Source: JBBWZH01 sp035544115
GTDB lineage: Bacteria > Actinomycetota > Actinomycetes > Mycobacteriales > CADCTP01
Direction of reading: 5' to 3'
Assembly (NCBI GenBank): GCA_963714145.1
Contig: OY970235.1
Span: 2,728,001 to 2,792,000 of the forward strand
Length of the DNA: 64,000 nt
Shown here: piece after piece, positions 55,401-63,670 of the stretch
How the letters are laid out: every line of letters begins with the position of its first letter
Position numbering within the stretch: the first letter of the stretch is position 1
Position numbers and translations under genes: made by a program
Notes under the pieces: model-generated
Seen by the model: the letters and a program-made list of their open reading frames with translations, nothing else
What the model was told of the DNA's origin: nothing
The model's database searches: none

Positions 55401-56910
55401 ACGGCAGCAGCAGCGCCCGCCCGTGCTCGGCGCTGGCGTGCGTGTCGAGCCAGCCGGCCGCGGCCCGCCAGTACCCGGGCAGCCCGGGGTAGCCGCCGTC
55501 CGGGGCGAGCCGACCGCCCCACGCCGGCACCGCCGTCGCGGCCAGCCCGAGCAGCACGACCGCGACGGCCGCGACGGCCGGACGCAGCCGGCGGTCCGTC
55601 GGCCGGGCCGGGCCGGTGGCCGCCGCCGCGCCAGCCTGGTTGCCAGCCGCGGGCGGGCGGGCCGGCCAGCGCAGGTCGGCGGCGCGGGCGGCGACGGCGA
55701 GCAGGTGGGCGATGCCCAGCGCCAGCGGCAGCCGCAGCACCGGGTCGAACTTGTGCACGTTGCGGAACGGCGCCAGCGTCCCGTCCAGCAGCCGGTCGAC
55801 GGCCGGCGCCAGTGGTGAGGTCAGCGTCCCGACGTGCCCGACCGCGATGATCACCGTAGCGAGCAGCACGCCGAGCAGCAGCCACCGCCGGGCCGGGGTG
55901 CGCAGCAGCAGCAGGCCGGTCAGGCCGGCGGCGGCGAGCAGGGCGGTGCCGACGACCGGGAGCGGTGACACGGCCAGGTCGAAGCCGCCGGGCCAGCGCG
56001 GGCCGCCGTGCAGCACCAGGTACGCCAGCCAGTGCGAGGTGCCGCGCAGGGTGTTCGCCACGGTGGTGACCTGGGTGGTGACGCCGGCCGTCTCGATCTC
56101 GTCCAGGAACGGGTAGGCGTAGCGGCCGAGCACCAGCAGCGGCAGCAGCCACCAGGCGATGGCCAGCGGCACGGCCAGCGCCCACCAGCCGATCAGCCGG
56201 CGCCGCACCGGCCCGCGCGGCCGGGTCAGCAGGTACAGCGCCGGCAGCGGCAGGACGGCCAGCGTGGCCGCCGCGTTCACCCCGCCGGCGCAGACCAGCG
56301 CCAGCCCGGACAGCGCCGCAGCCCGGCGCGGACCCGGCACCGCACCGCCGGCGGGCTCGCCGGGATCCGTCCCGCCGGCGGCCCGGACGAGCGGCAGCAG
56401 GATCCAGGGCAGCACGACCAGCGGGAGGGCCTCGACCGAGACGGAGCCGAGCACGGACAGGACACGCGGGCAGGCGGCGTAGCTGACCGCGGCGACCAGG
56501 CGGGTGTCGGGGGTGCCGATCCGCATCGCGGCGGCCAGCCGGAGCAGGCCGCTGAACGCGACCAGCAGCAGGGCCGACCACCAGCAGCGCTGCACCACCC
56601 AGCCGGGCAGGTGCAGCGCGTGGCCGAGCCAGAAGAACGGCCCCATCGGCCAGAGGTAGCCGTACGCCTGGTTCTGCAGCTGACCGAACGCCTGCTGCGG
56701 GTCCCACGCGCGCAACGCCCGGGACAGGAACGCGCCCGGGTCGAGCACCAGGTCGGCCTTGGTGTCGCCGACGATCAGCCCCGGCTGCTGGCTGAACGCG
56801 AGCGCGACCAGGCCGGTGCCGACGATCCAGGTGCGCAGCCGCCGGATCGACCCCGGCACGCCCGGGCCGGCCGTCCCGGGCGCCGGCAGGGCGGCCCGGG
56901 CGGCCGTCAC
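52441..56910 (-). CDS. aftD: Alpha-(1->3)-arabinofuranosyltransferase AftD-like GT-C protein
   Basis: 1489 residues. The N-terminal half is a GT-C membrane region beginning with a helix and the loop QQPGLIVGDTKADLVLDPG, then GYLWPMGPFFWLGHAL and many helices, as in AftD (DUF3367). The long extracellular part contains two F5/8-type carbohydrate-binding modules (AAFDGDPGTAWVSDADPVGQ and SAYDGDPGTAWIPAGSD). Near the C-terminus, helices flank a low-complexity Gly/Ser/Ala/Pro insert of about 90 residues. AftD adds arabinofuranose from a decaprenyl carrier to wall arabinans. GTG 56910 overlaps the upstream methyltransferase stop (GTGA). Confidence 0.88.
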   Translation of the reverse strand: MTAARAALPAPGTAGPGVPGSIRRLRTWIVGTGLVALAFSQQPGLIVGDTKADLVLDPGAFLSRALRAWDPQQAFGQLQNQAYGYLWPMGPFFWLGHALHLPGWVVQRCWWSALLLVAFSGLLRLAAAMRIGTPDTRLVAAVSYAACPRVLSVLGSVSVEALPLVVLPWILLPLVRAAGGTDPGEPAGGAVPGPRRAAALSGLALVCAGGVNAAATLAVLPLPALYLLTRPRGPVRRRLIGWWALAVPLAIAWWLLPLLVLGRYAYPFLDEIETAGVTTQVTTVANTLRGTSHWLAYLVLHGGPRWPGGFDLAVSPLPVVGTALLAAAGLTGLLLLRTPARRWLLLGVLLATVIIAVGHVGTLTSPLAPAVDRLLDGTLAPFRNVHKFDPVLRLPLALGIAHLLAVAARAADLRWPARPPAAGNQAGAAAATGPARPTDRRLRPAVAAVAVVLLGLAATAVPAWGGRLAPDGGYPGLPGYWRAAAGWLDTHASAEHGRALLLPSSNFADYQWGSPQDEPLQALARSPWAVRDAVPLGAPGATRLLDAIDARLATGQPWPALAEVLARMGVRYVLLRNDVDVLRSGSERPAVIRSALAGSPGVSLAASFGPAGRTGFAALDTAVGDPGTAPGLPADARRGPPAVEIFAIAGTGPPTATSYPQAGTVAMTGGPEGVLELADAGLLAGRAVVAAPDLPSGGPGLAGGIVGTDTYRRRSMNFGADPGRRYSPALTAADDPRAGRPAGDVPPYPTVDPDEQSVAVLDGATAVTASSSAADPFAAAYRGPDRRPAAAFDGDPGTAWVSDADPVGQWLELTLPRPVNLSALTVSLVSDPAVGPAVTRLSVGTDAGTLTVAVAANSDPQQVPVPPGATTRLRLTIAAVAGGGGGAAGVREVSVPGVTLSEGLALPADTAQLERSGLPWTVLLARAAGRRGDCVRPDPTRPWACVAGLAAAGEEVTGLDRRFGTAAAGPVRVQVTVRARPGGALDTLLDRALGYRATGSSTFSNDPVARPGSAYDGDPGTAWIPAGSDAMPQLRLDLGSTVSLRGLRLLGAAADYAGVDRIVLSAGGQHRDLAATPNRDQLFAPLSTRELTITLLRKADKDGRLAPIRLADLVLGGAPARSAGTVELPCGAGPSLGLDGAVLRTAVSARVADLVGLGPLPARTCTPPVRLAAGQHRLVTAQATDQPVEVAGATLAGAGPLPAPPAARPVTVTSWQPESRQLRAAAGPAGFIALTEGFNAGWHATGNGRPLQPIRLDGWRQGWLLPASTEPVQIAITYPPGRWHRTGLLLGLLAVLALALLAAPDRRSPARPGSPAGSGSPGRSGWLGRSGWLGGLGSPAGAGSPAGAGSLDGVDPPAGAGSSGGMDPAAGAGSLGGSGSMGEAGAGPRGAGGGRPVLATGLAVAVPLLLAGGAGLVPAVIALVLPARWRPAVAGGCLATAGLILGLAPEAAAQPALVQLLSLTAVAAAAAALAPGRDSLLTSWRSPPR

Positions 56911-57656
56911 CGGCGCCGCAGCACCAGCCACAGGTTCCACGTGACGACCTCGCGCAGCCCCGGCACCCGGACCACCGGGCGGGCCCAGCGCGGTAGGTAG
57001 CGCGGCCGCGCCTCGACCAGGTCCGCCTGCGGCTGCCGGCGGGCCCAGCGCAGCCCGGCGGCCACCGAGACCGGGAACAGCCCGATGCCGTACTGGTTCT
57101 TCGGCGGGTGCCCGTACCGCCGGCCGTACCGTTCGGTCGCGGCGTACCCGCCCAGGTAGTGCCAGGGCGAGCACTCGTGCCCACCCCAGGGCGAGAGCCA
57201 GTTGGTGTAGGAGATGACGATCAGCCCGCCGGGCCGGGTCACCCGGACCAGCTCGTCGCCGAACCGCCACGGCGCCGGCACGTGCTCGACCACGTTGCTG
57301 GAGAAGCAGATGTCGACGCTGCGGTCATTGACCGGCAGCCGCTCGCCCCGGGCGGCCAGCGCCAGGGTGCCGTCCGGGCGCGGGCCGAGCAGCTCGGCCG
57401 CGTCCGAGTCCACCGCGACGTACCTGGCGCCGGCGGCGGCGAACGCGGTGGCGAACTGCACCGGGCCGGCGCCGACGTCCAGCACCCGCTGCCCGTCCAG
57501 CGCCGCGTGCCGGCCGATCAGCCGGACCGAGTCGCGGGCCAGCAGCCCGTAGAACACATCCGGCTCGGTCTGCTCCAACCGGAACGCCTGCAGCAGCGCC
57601 ACCGACCGGCGCAGCCCGGCGGTCGGTTCGGTGCGCACCGGCGCGATGCTAGTCAT
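56907..57656 (-). CDS. SAM-dependent methyltransferase upstream of aftD
   Basis: 249 residues. Motif I is QRVLDVGAGPVQFATAFA, then YVAVDSDAAELLG, VDICFSSNVVEHVPAPWRF and VTRPGGLIVISYTNW. The C-terminal part (GHECSPWHYLGGYAATERYG) is shared by methyltransferases found beside aftD in mycobacteria and relatives. It is translationally coupled to aftD by GTGA, suggesting a role in modifying the same glycan. Start ATG 57656; the AAGG site is very close to it. Confidence 0.87.
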   Translation of the reverse strand: MTSIAPVRTEPTAGLRRSVALLQAFRLEQTEPDVFYGLLARDSVRLIGRHAALDGQRVLDVGAGPVQFATAFAAAGARYVAVDSDAAELLGPRPDGTLALAARGERLPVNDRSVDICFSSNVVEHVPAPWRFGDELVRVTRPGGLIVISYTNWLSPWGGHECSPWHYLGGYAATERYGRRYGHPPKNQYGIGLFPVSVAAGLRWARRQPQADLVEARPRYLPRWARPVVRVPGLREVVTWNLWLVLRRR

Positions 57657-57748
57657 CCTTGCTGGGCCCGTCCCGCTGACTCGCGCTGGCCGGCCTGCCA
57701 CGTGCTGGACCGGTGCTCACCGGGCCAGCTCACTGGACTGGGCCGGGC

Positions 57749-58639
57749 TCACTGGGCGGGGCCGCCCGCCGGGCGGCGGGCGGTGAGTTCGATGGACGGC
57801 GCCAGCCGGGGCAGCGCGACCCGGGCGGCCAGCACCGCGGGCACGGTTGCCGCCGCCAGCGCGAGGGTGCCCCGTTCGGACAGCACCCCGGCCGGCGGGA
57901 TCCGGCCGCGGCGGCGGCGCAGGCTGGCCGCCTCCATCGAGAGGTTGTCCAGCCGCAGCCGGCGGACGCCGACGCCGCCGAAGCCGGCGTCGGTCAGCGC
58001 CCGGCGGGCCGAGGCCGGGGTGAAGAACCGGACGTGGGTCGGGTCCTCCAGCAGCCACCAGGCGGCGCCGAACCAGCGCGCGCCGAGCGAGTCGGTGGTC
58101 GGGGTGATCAGGCAGATCCGGCCGCCCGGGCGGAGCAGCTCGTACGCCCGGCGCAGCCCGGCGGCCGGGTCCCGCAGGTGCTCGAGCACGTGCACCCCGT
58201 ACACCAGGTCGTACCGGTCGTCGCCGGGCGGCAGCGTCTCCAGCTCACCGCGCCGCAGCGCGCCGGCGGCGGTGTCGACGGGCAGCCCGAGCTGGTCGCG
58301 GTCGATCCCGGCGACCGGGTGCCCGGCGGCCCGGAACCGGCGCAGCAGCGCCCCGGTGCCGTAGCCGATCTCGAACACCGCCCCGGCCGCCGGGACCAGT
58401 GCGCGCAGCCGGCGGAAGGTCAGCGCCAGCCGGATCCGGTCCAGCCCCGGGTCGCCGCCGTAGGCCTCGTCCCGCGCCCCGGCCGGGCAGCTGGCCAGGT
58501 CCCGCAGCACGTGCCCGCAGACCGGGCACCGGCTCAGCAGGCCGCCGCCGAGCCGCCCGGCGGGCAGCCGCCACGGCACGGTCGCCGCACCGCACACCTC
58601 GCAGGCCGGCGTTCCGGGCGGGGATGCGTCGCCGGGCAC
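57749..58639 (-). CDS. Methyltransferase with N-terminal zinc-ribbon
   Basis: 296 residues. The N-terminus has two CXXC pairs, CEVCG and CPVCG, about 27 residues apart, a likely zinc-binding ribbon. The SAM domain follows: VFEIGYGTGALLRRF, VAGIDRD, DLVYGVHVLEHLRDP and LLRPGGRICLITPTT. Such zinc-ribbon methyltransferases often act on nucleotide sugars or glycans. The GTG at 58639 is a best estimate because no good ribosome site is seen. It is divergent from the GT4 gene. Confidence 0.82.
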   Translation of the reverse strand: MPGDASPPGTPACEVCGAATVPWRLPAGRLGGGLLSRCPVCGHVLRDLASCPAGARDEAYGGDPGLDRIRLALTFRRLRALVPAAGAVFEIGYGTGALLRRFRAAGHPVAGIDRDQLGLPVDTAAGALRRGELETLPPGDDRYDLVYGVHVLEHLRDPAAGLRRAYELLRPGGRICLITPTTDSLGARWFGAAWWLLEDPTHVRFFTPASARRALTDAGFGGVGVRRLRLDNLSMEAASLRRRRGRIPPAGVLSERGTLALAAATVPAVLAARVALPRLAPSIELTARRPAGGPAQ

Positions 58640-58796
58640 CCGGCGACAGTAGCGGACGGTGAGCGGGCGAACCGGCAGGGGTACTGGTGGGTAACATGCC
58701 GGCCACATCGGGCCGAAGGTTGGCCGGTCGTGCCGTAGGCTCCCGGGCCGGCACTGCTCCTGCCGGCGGAACCGGAGCGTGATCGGAGGGACCAGG

Positions 58797-60071
58797 ATGG
58801 CGCAGCGCGGCGCGGCTTTCGGGCAGCCGGGTCGGCCGGGCCCAGCCGGCGAGCCCGGCGGCTCGCTGCGGGTGTTGCTGCTGAACTGGCGCGACTCCGG
58901 GCACCCGGAGGGCGGCGGCGCGGAGAGCTTCCTGGAGCGGATGGCCAGCGGGCTGCACCGCCTCGGCCACGACGTCACGGTGCGCTGTGCCTGGTACCCC
59001 GGGGCGGCCACCGACGAGGTGATCGACGGGGTCCGGTACACCCGCCGCGGCGGGCGGTTCAGCGTCTACCCGCGGACCGCCGGCTGCCTGGCCCGGCACC
59101 GCCGCCGCTACGACGTGGTGGTCGACGTGCAGAACGGCTTCCCGTTCTGGACCCCGCTGTTCACCCGGGCGCGGGTGGTCAACGTGACCCATCACCTGCA
59201 CCGGGAGCAGTGGCAGGTGATCTTCGGCCCGCTGCTCGGCCGGGTCGGCTGGTGGCTGGAGTCGCGGGTGGCACCGCTGGTGTACGGCCGCTGCCGGTAC
59301 GTGACGGTGTCCGGGGCGACCCGGGACGATCTGATCGGGCTGGGCATCCCGGCCGAGCGGGTCCGGGTGGTCTACTCCGGCGTGGACGCCCCGATCCTGC
59401 CGGTGGACGCGGACACCTGGCCGCGCAGCGCCGCACCCAGCCTGGTCGTGCTGGGCCGGCTGGTGCCGCACAAGCGGGTCGAGCTGGCGCTGACCACGCT
59501 GGCCGAGCTGAGCGACACCTACCCCGAGGCCAGCCTGACCATCATCGGGCACGGCTACTGGGAGCCGACGCTGCGCGCGCTGGCCGACCGGCTCGGCGTC
59601 GCCGACCGGGTCACCTTCGCCGGCTTCGTGGACGACGTGACCAAGCACCAGCTGCTCGCCCAGGCTTGGCTGCACGTGCTGCCCTCGGTCAAGGAGGGCT
59701 GGGGCCTGGTGGTGATCGAGAGCGCCGCGCACGGGACGCCGACGGTCGCGTTCCGGTCCGCCGGCGGCACCCAGGAATCGGTCCTGGACGGCGAGACCGG
59801 GCTGCTGGTGGACGACGAGGCCGGGTTCGTCGCGGCCACCCGGCGGCTGATCGAGGACGAGGCGCTACGCGTCCGGCTCGGCCATCAGGCCCGGGTGCAC
59901 GCGGCGAAGTTCAGCTGGCCGGCGGCGGTCGAGGTGTTCGAGGCGGAGCTGCGCGAGATCACCGGCCTGCCGCGACGGGTCCGGCCGGTCCCCCAGCCGC
60001 GCCCGGGCACCGACGCCGCGCGCGCCGCCGAGGTGCTGGAAGCCGAGCCGACGGCCGCGGCCGGGCAGTAG
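58797..60071 (+). CDS. GT4-family glycosyltransferase
   Basis: 424 residues, GT-B fold. The N-terminal domain has VLLLNWRDSGHPEGGGAESF, the C-terminal domain VVLGRLVPHKRVELAL, and the donor-site block PSVKEGWGLVVIESAAHGTP with the EX7E-like motif. The ATG at 58797 has GGAGGG six bases upstream. The acceptor is unknown; the neighbourhood suggests a wall or lipid-linked glycan. Confidence 0.9.
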   Translation: MAQRGAAFGQPGRPGPAGEPGGSLRVLLLNWRDSGHPEGGGAESFLERMASGLHRLGHDVTVRCAWYPGAATDEVIDGVRYTRRGGRFSVYPRTAGCLARHRRRYDVVVDVQNGFPFWTPLFTRARVVNVTHHLHREQWQVIFGPLLGRVGWWLESRVAPLVYGRCRYVTVSGATRDDLIGLGIPAERVRVVYSGVDAPILPVDADTWPRSAAPSLVVLGRLVPHKRVELALTTLAELSDTYPEASLTIIGHGYWEPTLRALADRLGVADRVTFAGFVDDVTKHQLLAQAWLHVLPSVKEGWGLVVIESAAHGTPTVAFRSAGGTQESVLDGETGLLVDDEAGFVAATRRLIEDEALRVRLGHQARVHAAKFSWPAAVEVFEAELREITGLPRRVRPVPQPRPGTDAARAAEVLEAEPTAAAGQ

Positions 60072-60095
60072 CGCGGTAGCCCGACCCGGGCCGGG

Positions 60096-60275
60096 TCAGC
60101 GCTGGTCGTAGGTGACGAGCGGCTTCTTGACCGGGGCGACGTCCTGGTCGGACTGGGCCTTCACCAGGGCGATCGAGGCACCCACCGCGAGCACCCCGCC
60201 AACCAGCGAGGCGATGAGCATCGAGATGATCACCGCACCCCGATCGGGGTGCTCGGTGCCGCCGCGAAGGGCCAT
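60096..60275 (-). CDS. Small DUF2613-like membrane protein
   Basis: About 59 residues: a charged N-terminus (RGGTEHPDRG), one membrane helix (ISMLIASLVGGVLAVGASIALV) and a short basic tail. Similar tiny proteins (DUF2613) lie near aftD in Actinobacteria. The ATG at 60275 and a GTG at 60284 are both possible. The function is unknown. Confidence 0.65.
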   Translation of the reverse strand: MALRGGTEHPDRGAVIISMLIASLVGGVLAVGASIALVKAQSDQDVAPVKKPLVTYDQR

Positions 60276-60296
60276 GTTGTGCACGCTCCGTAACCG

Positions 60297-62120
60297 TCAG
60301 CTTGACCGATCGGTCCCACTTGGTGCCGGGGAGCGTAGCAGTCGATGCCACCGAACGCCGCTCGGACCCGCCCCGGCCGCGCCGGCCGCACCGGCCAGCG
60401 CCAGGGCGGCGACGCCGAGGCCGAGGCCGAGCAGCGGGTGGGTCGGCGGCGCCGCGGCCAGCTGGCCCGGGATCTCGACCAGCAGCAGGTCGTCGGAGCG
60501 GAAGCGCACCGGCAGCCCGGCCAGCGCCGCCTCGACCGCGCCGGCCCCGGGCTGGGTCCGGTGCACCACCGCGTACCGGATGCCGGCCGCGCGCAGCAGC
60601 GGCACCGGGCCGTCCCCGCGGGCCAGGCCGGCGGTGATCGCCGCCGCGCGCCGGTCCTCGCCGCGGACCGTGGCCGTCGACAGCGGCAGGTCGTCGTTCA
60701 GCACGACCCGGCGGGGCAGCAGCCGGGGCAGCGGGTCGAGCAGCACCCGGTCGCCGTTCCACCCGAACCGCCGGTACAGCACCCAGGGGAACACCGCCAC
60801 GTCCCCCGGCGGGCTGGCCGCGACCGCGGCGCGCAGGGCCGGCCAGGACGCCGGGTACCAGACGCCGGCCAGCCGCCCACCCGCGCCGGCCGCCAGCGAC
60901 GGCAGGGTGAGCACCGGCAGCACCCCGAGCAGCACCGCGTACGCCAGCGTGCGGCGGCTCGCGGCGAGCCGGGCCACCGCGTGCCCGGCCGCCAGCGCCA
61001 GCAGCAGCGCCGCCGGCGCCAGGAACTTCTGCCCGTCCCGGACCAACCCGCCGCCGGGCACGTGCAGCACGATCGCCCTGATCACCGGCCGGGTCGGGGC
61101 CAGCGCTCCGGCCGCCGCCAACCCGAACCCCAGCACCGCCGCCCCGATCAACCCGCGTATCCCGGTCCGCGCCGTGCCGGCCCGGTCGCCACTCGTGACC
61201 GCGGCCGGGGCGAGGCGTCCCGGCGCTCCGCCGCCGTTGCCCGGGTCGGGCGGCTCGGCGCCGCCGGCGCGGGCCGGGACGGGGTGGGTCAGCAGCGGGC
61301 GCAGGCCGAGGGCGAGGGCGGCGGCCGCCGCGGCGAGGGCGGCGAGGACGAGGACCAGGTAGCCGCGTTCGGTGGGCCAGACCGCCGGGTTCCAGCTGCC
61401 GCCGAGGGTGGCCAGGCTGCCCAGGACGCCGAGCGGGGAGTCGGCCCGGGCGGCGAAGGCGCGGACGCCGGCCGGGTCGGCCGGGGTACCGCCGGGCCGG
61501 GCCAGCGCGGGCAGCAGCCAGGGTGCGTTCACCGCGACCGCGTAGCCCAGCACCCCGGCCGCGCGCCGCCAGGGCCGCACCCCGAGCACGGCCAGCGCCA
61601 GCCCGGTCGCCAGCAGCGCGGACGTGCTGCCGGCCAGCGCGGCGGCACCGAGCCAGAGCAGCAGCGGCGGCAGCCGGCCGCCGCGCCGGACCGCCAGCGC
61701 CGCGCCGGCCACCCAGGGCAGCAGCGCGTAGCCGACCAGGAAGGACCAGTGCCCGAGCACCAGCCGCTCGTCCACGTACGGGTTCCACAGGTAGGCCAGC
61801 GCCCCGGCGGCACCCGCGATCCGGCCGGGCAGCAACCGGGCCACGCCCCAGCCGGCCAGCACGAACACCGCCAGCAGCAGCGCCTGCTGGACCAGCGCGC
61901 CGGGCAGCAGCCGGGACAGCAGCGCGACCACCAGGTCGGTCGGGACCGCGCGCGGCACCGACCCGTCGGTGCCCAGCACCGCCGCGGTGATCGGCGGCCG
62001 CGGCACGAACACCATGTCGTAGCTCAGCGCGTACCCGCGCCCGAGCACCGGCGCCAGCACCACACCCCCGACCACCACCCCCGCGACCAGCCCGGAGATC
62101 CCACCGGTCCGGGCGGTCAC
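60297..62120 (-). CDS. Multi-spanning GT-C-like membrane protein
   Basis: 607 residues with about 13 hydrophobic segments. The N-terminus (LAPVLGRGYALSYDMVFVPRPP) has the acidic residue in the first outside loop, as expected of GT-C glycosyltransferases using lipid-linked donors; AYLWNPYVDERLVLGHWSFLVGY is a second conserved block. The C-terminal 150 residues form a soluble domain (WYPASWPALRAAVAASPPGDVAVFPW). Similar to the N-terminal half of AftD in style. The catalytic role is inferred. Confidence 0.75.
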   Translation of the reverse strand: MTARTGGISGLVAGVVVGGVVLAPVLGRGYALSYDMVFVPRPPITAAVLGTDGSVPRAVPTDLVVALLSRLLPGALVQQALLLAVFVLAGWGVARLLPGRIAGAAGALAYLWNPYVDERLVLGHWSFLVGYALLPWVAGAALAVRRGGRLPPLLLWLGAAALAGSTSALLATGLALAVLGVRPWRRAAGVLGYAVAVNAPWLLPALARPGGTPADPAGVRAFAARADSPLGVLGSLATLGGSWNPAVWPTERGYLVLVLAALAAAAAALALGLRPLLTHPVPARAGGAEPPDPGNGGGAPGRLAPAAVTSGDRAGTARTGIRGLIGAAVLGFGLAAAGALAPTRPVIRAIVLHVPGGGLVRDGQKFLAPAALLLALAAGHAVARLAASRRTLAYAVLLGVLPVLTLPSLAAGAGGRLAGVWYPASWPALRAAVAASPPGDVAVFPWVLYRRFGWNGDRVLLDPLPRLLPRRVVLNDDLPLSTATVRGEDRRAAAITAGLARGDGPVPLLRAAGIRYAVVHRTQPGAGAVEAALAGLPVRFRSDDLLLVEIPGQLAAAPPTHPLLGLGLGVAALALAGAAGAAGAGPSGVRWHRLLRSPAPSGTDRSS

Positions 62121-62160
62121 CGGTCCTGTCCCGAACCGGCCGGACGGCTCACCGCCCGGA

Positions 62161-62412
62161 GGCTCACCGCGACCCGGCGGCCCACCGGAACCCGGCGGCC
62201 CACCAGGACCCCGGGGCTCACCGCGACCCGGCGGCCCACCGCGACCCGGCGGCCCACCGGCACCCGGCGGCTCACCGGGACCCGGGGGCTCACCGGGACC
62301 CGGCGGCCCACCGGAACCCGGCTGCCCACCAGGACCCCGGGGCTCACCGGCACCCGGCGGCTCACCGGGAGCCGGCGGCTCACCGGGACCCGGGGGCTCA
62401 CTGGGACTCGGC
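62161..62412. repeat. Minisatellite of fourteen 18-bp units
   Basis: Fourteen consecutive units of exactly 18 bases follow GGCYCACCGGNACCCGGC with point changes but no insertions or deletions. The last unit contains the stop codon of the glycosyltransferase encoded at 62398-63471; the array otherwise fills the gap to the GT-C-like gene. Frames on both strands stay open as hexapeptide repeats (for example VPVSRR on the minus strand, one frame away from the glycosyltransferase). Confidence 0.85.
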
Positions 62413-63471
62413 GGTGGTGAAGGCTGCGGCCATCCGGGCGGCCTGGGTGTGCTGGTCGTGCCGCTCCTCGACGTAGCGGCGGTTGGCGGCGCCGATCGCG
62501 CGCCGGCAGGACGGGTCCTCCAGCAGCCGGAGCAGCGCGTCGGCGATCGCCTCCGGGTCGTCCACGACGCGCTCGTTCGGCGGCCGGACGATCTCCGCGT
62601 TGGTGCCGCAGATGGTGGTCACCACCGGCAGGCCGCAGGCCATCGCCTCCAGGTAGGCCAGCCCGAACTGCTCGTTCCACTTCCAGCTCGCCCGGGGCGC
62701 GGTGACGAAGACCGCGGCCTCGCGCAGCACCGCGGCCACCCGGACGGCGTCGCCGGCGCCTAGGTACTCGACGCCACGGTCCGGGTCGGCGGCGGCGGCG
62801 CGGACCAGCGACTCGGCCGGCCCGCGGCCGAGCACCCGCAGCCGCGCCTCCGGCAGCCGCTGCCGGACCAGCGCGAACGCGCCGAGCACCCGGTCGATCC
62901 CCTTGTTCGCGGCGACCGGTGAGACATACGCCAGCACCGGGTCGGTGACCGGGGTGTCGGCCGGGCGGAACAGGTCCAGGTCGGTGCCGGGGTGGACGAC
63001 CCGGATCCGCGCCTCGTCCACGCCGAGCACCCGCAGGTGGTCCGCGGCGGCGTCGATCAGGCAGAGGAACAGGTCCGCCTCGGCCAGCGTGGCCCGGGTC
63101 ACCGACCGGTAGGGCGGCAGCCCGTACAGCGGCTGGCGCGGGTCGTTCTCCCAGGTCAGCACCGCCTGACGGAGGCCGCGGCGGCGGGCGTACCGGGTCA
63201 CCTGGCCGGTCACCAGGGAGCACAGCTCCAGCGAGGCGCACCAGTCGTAGGCCGGCGGCAGGTCGTCCAGCCCGCGCACCCAGGCCAGCGCGCCGGCCTC
63301 GACGAACCGCCGCACCGGCCGCCGGTACGTGGCCGGCTGCCAGGTCAGCTTCCCCTGCGGGCGTTCCGCCGCGAGCGCGGTCACCTGGGTGTCCGGCATC
63401 AGCGACAGCCAGTACAGCTCGCGCCGCGGCCGCTGGTCGGCCAGCGAGACCCAGAGCAACCGCCGCGTCAC
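62398..63471 (-). CDS. GT4-family glycosyltransferase
   Basis: 357 residues. The C-terminal GT-B domain has PVLAYVSPVAANKGIDRVLG, LRVLGRGPAESLVR, and the donor site KWNEQFGLAYLEAMACGLPVVTT with an EX7E-type motif. The N-terminal domain (LLWVSLADQRPRRELYWLSL) is distinctive of a group of actinobacterial wall-glycan enzymes. The GTG at 63471 has GGGGGTGG upstream. The stop lies in the last unit of the 18-bp repeat. Confidence 0.87.
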   Translation of the reverse strand: MTRRLLWVSLADQRPRRELYWLSLMPDTQVTALAAERPQGKLTWQPATYRRPVRRFVEAGALAWVRGLDDLPPAYDWCASLELCSLVTGQVTRYARRRGLRQAVLTWENDPRQPLYGLPPYRSVTRATLAEADLFLCLIDAAADHLRVLGVDEARIRVVHPGTDLDLFRPADTPVTDPVLAYVSPVAANKGIDRVLGAFALVRQRLPEARLRVLGRGPAESLVRAAAADPDRGVEYLGAGDAVRVAAVLREAAVFVTAPRASWKWNEQFGLAYLEAMACGLPVVTTICGTNAEIVRPPNERVVDDPEAIADALLRLLEDPSCRRAIGAANRRYVEERHDQHTQAARMAAAFTTAESQ

Positions 63472-63490
63472 AACGCCACCCCCGCACCCA

Positions 63491-63652
63491 GCCGGGTCCC
63501 GGCTCCGGGCCCGGGGTGACCCGGCTGGGCACCGGTCCCGGCGTGACCCGCCTCGCCCCGCGTCCCGGGGCGACCCGCCTCGCCCCGCGTCCCGGGGTGG
63601 CCGGGAACGCCCCGCGTCCCGGGGTGGCCGGGGTCGGCCGGCGTCCCGGGAT
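63491..63652. repeat. 27-bp tandem repeat, six units
   Basis: Six successive 27-base units, the best two being GACCCGCCTCGCCCCGCGTC followed by CCGGGGC or CCGGGGT (63545-63598). The first two and last are more diverged. It fills the space between two glycosyltransferase genes. The period is again a multiple of three. Confidence 0.7.
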
Positions 63653-63670
63653 GGCTCCGGCGGGGCCGCG

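Noticed and set aside
62161..62412. CRISPR array in the 18-bp repeats
   Set aside because: The units are directly adjacent, too short, and without spacers or nearby cas genes.
60345..62420. A 691-codon plus-strand ORF across the GT-C-like gene and the 18-bp array
   Set aside because: It is antisense to a clear membrane protein gene and is Gln/Arg/Pro-rich throughout; no start site or domain.
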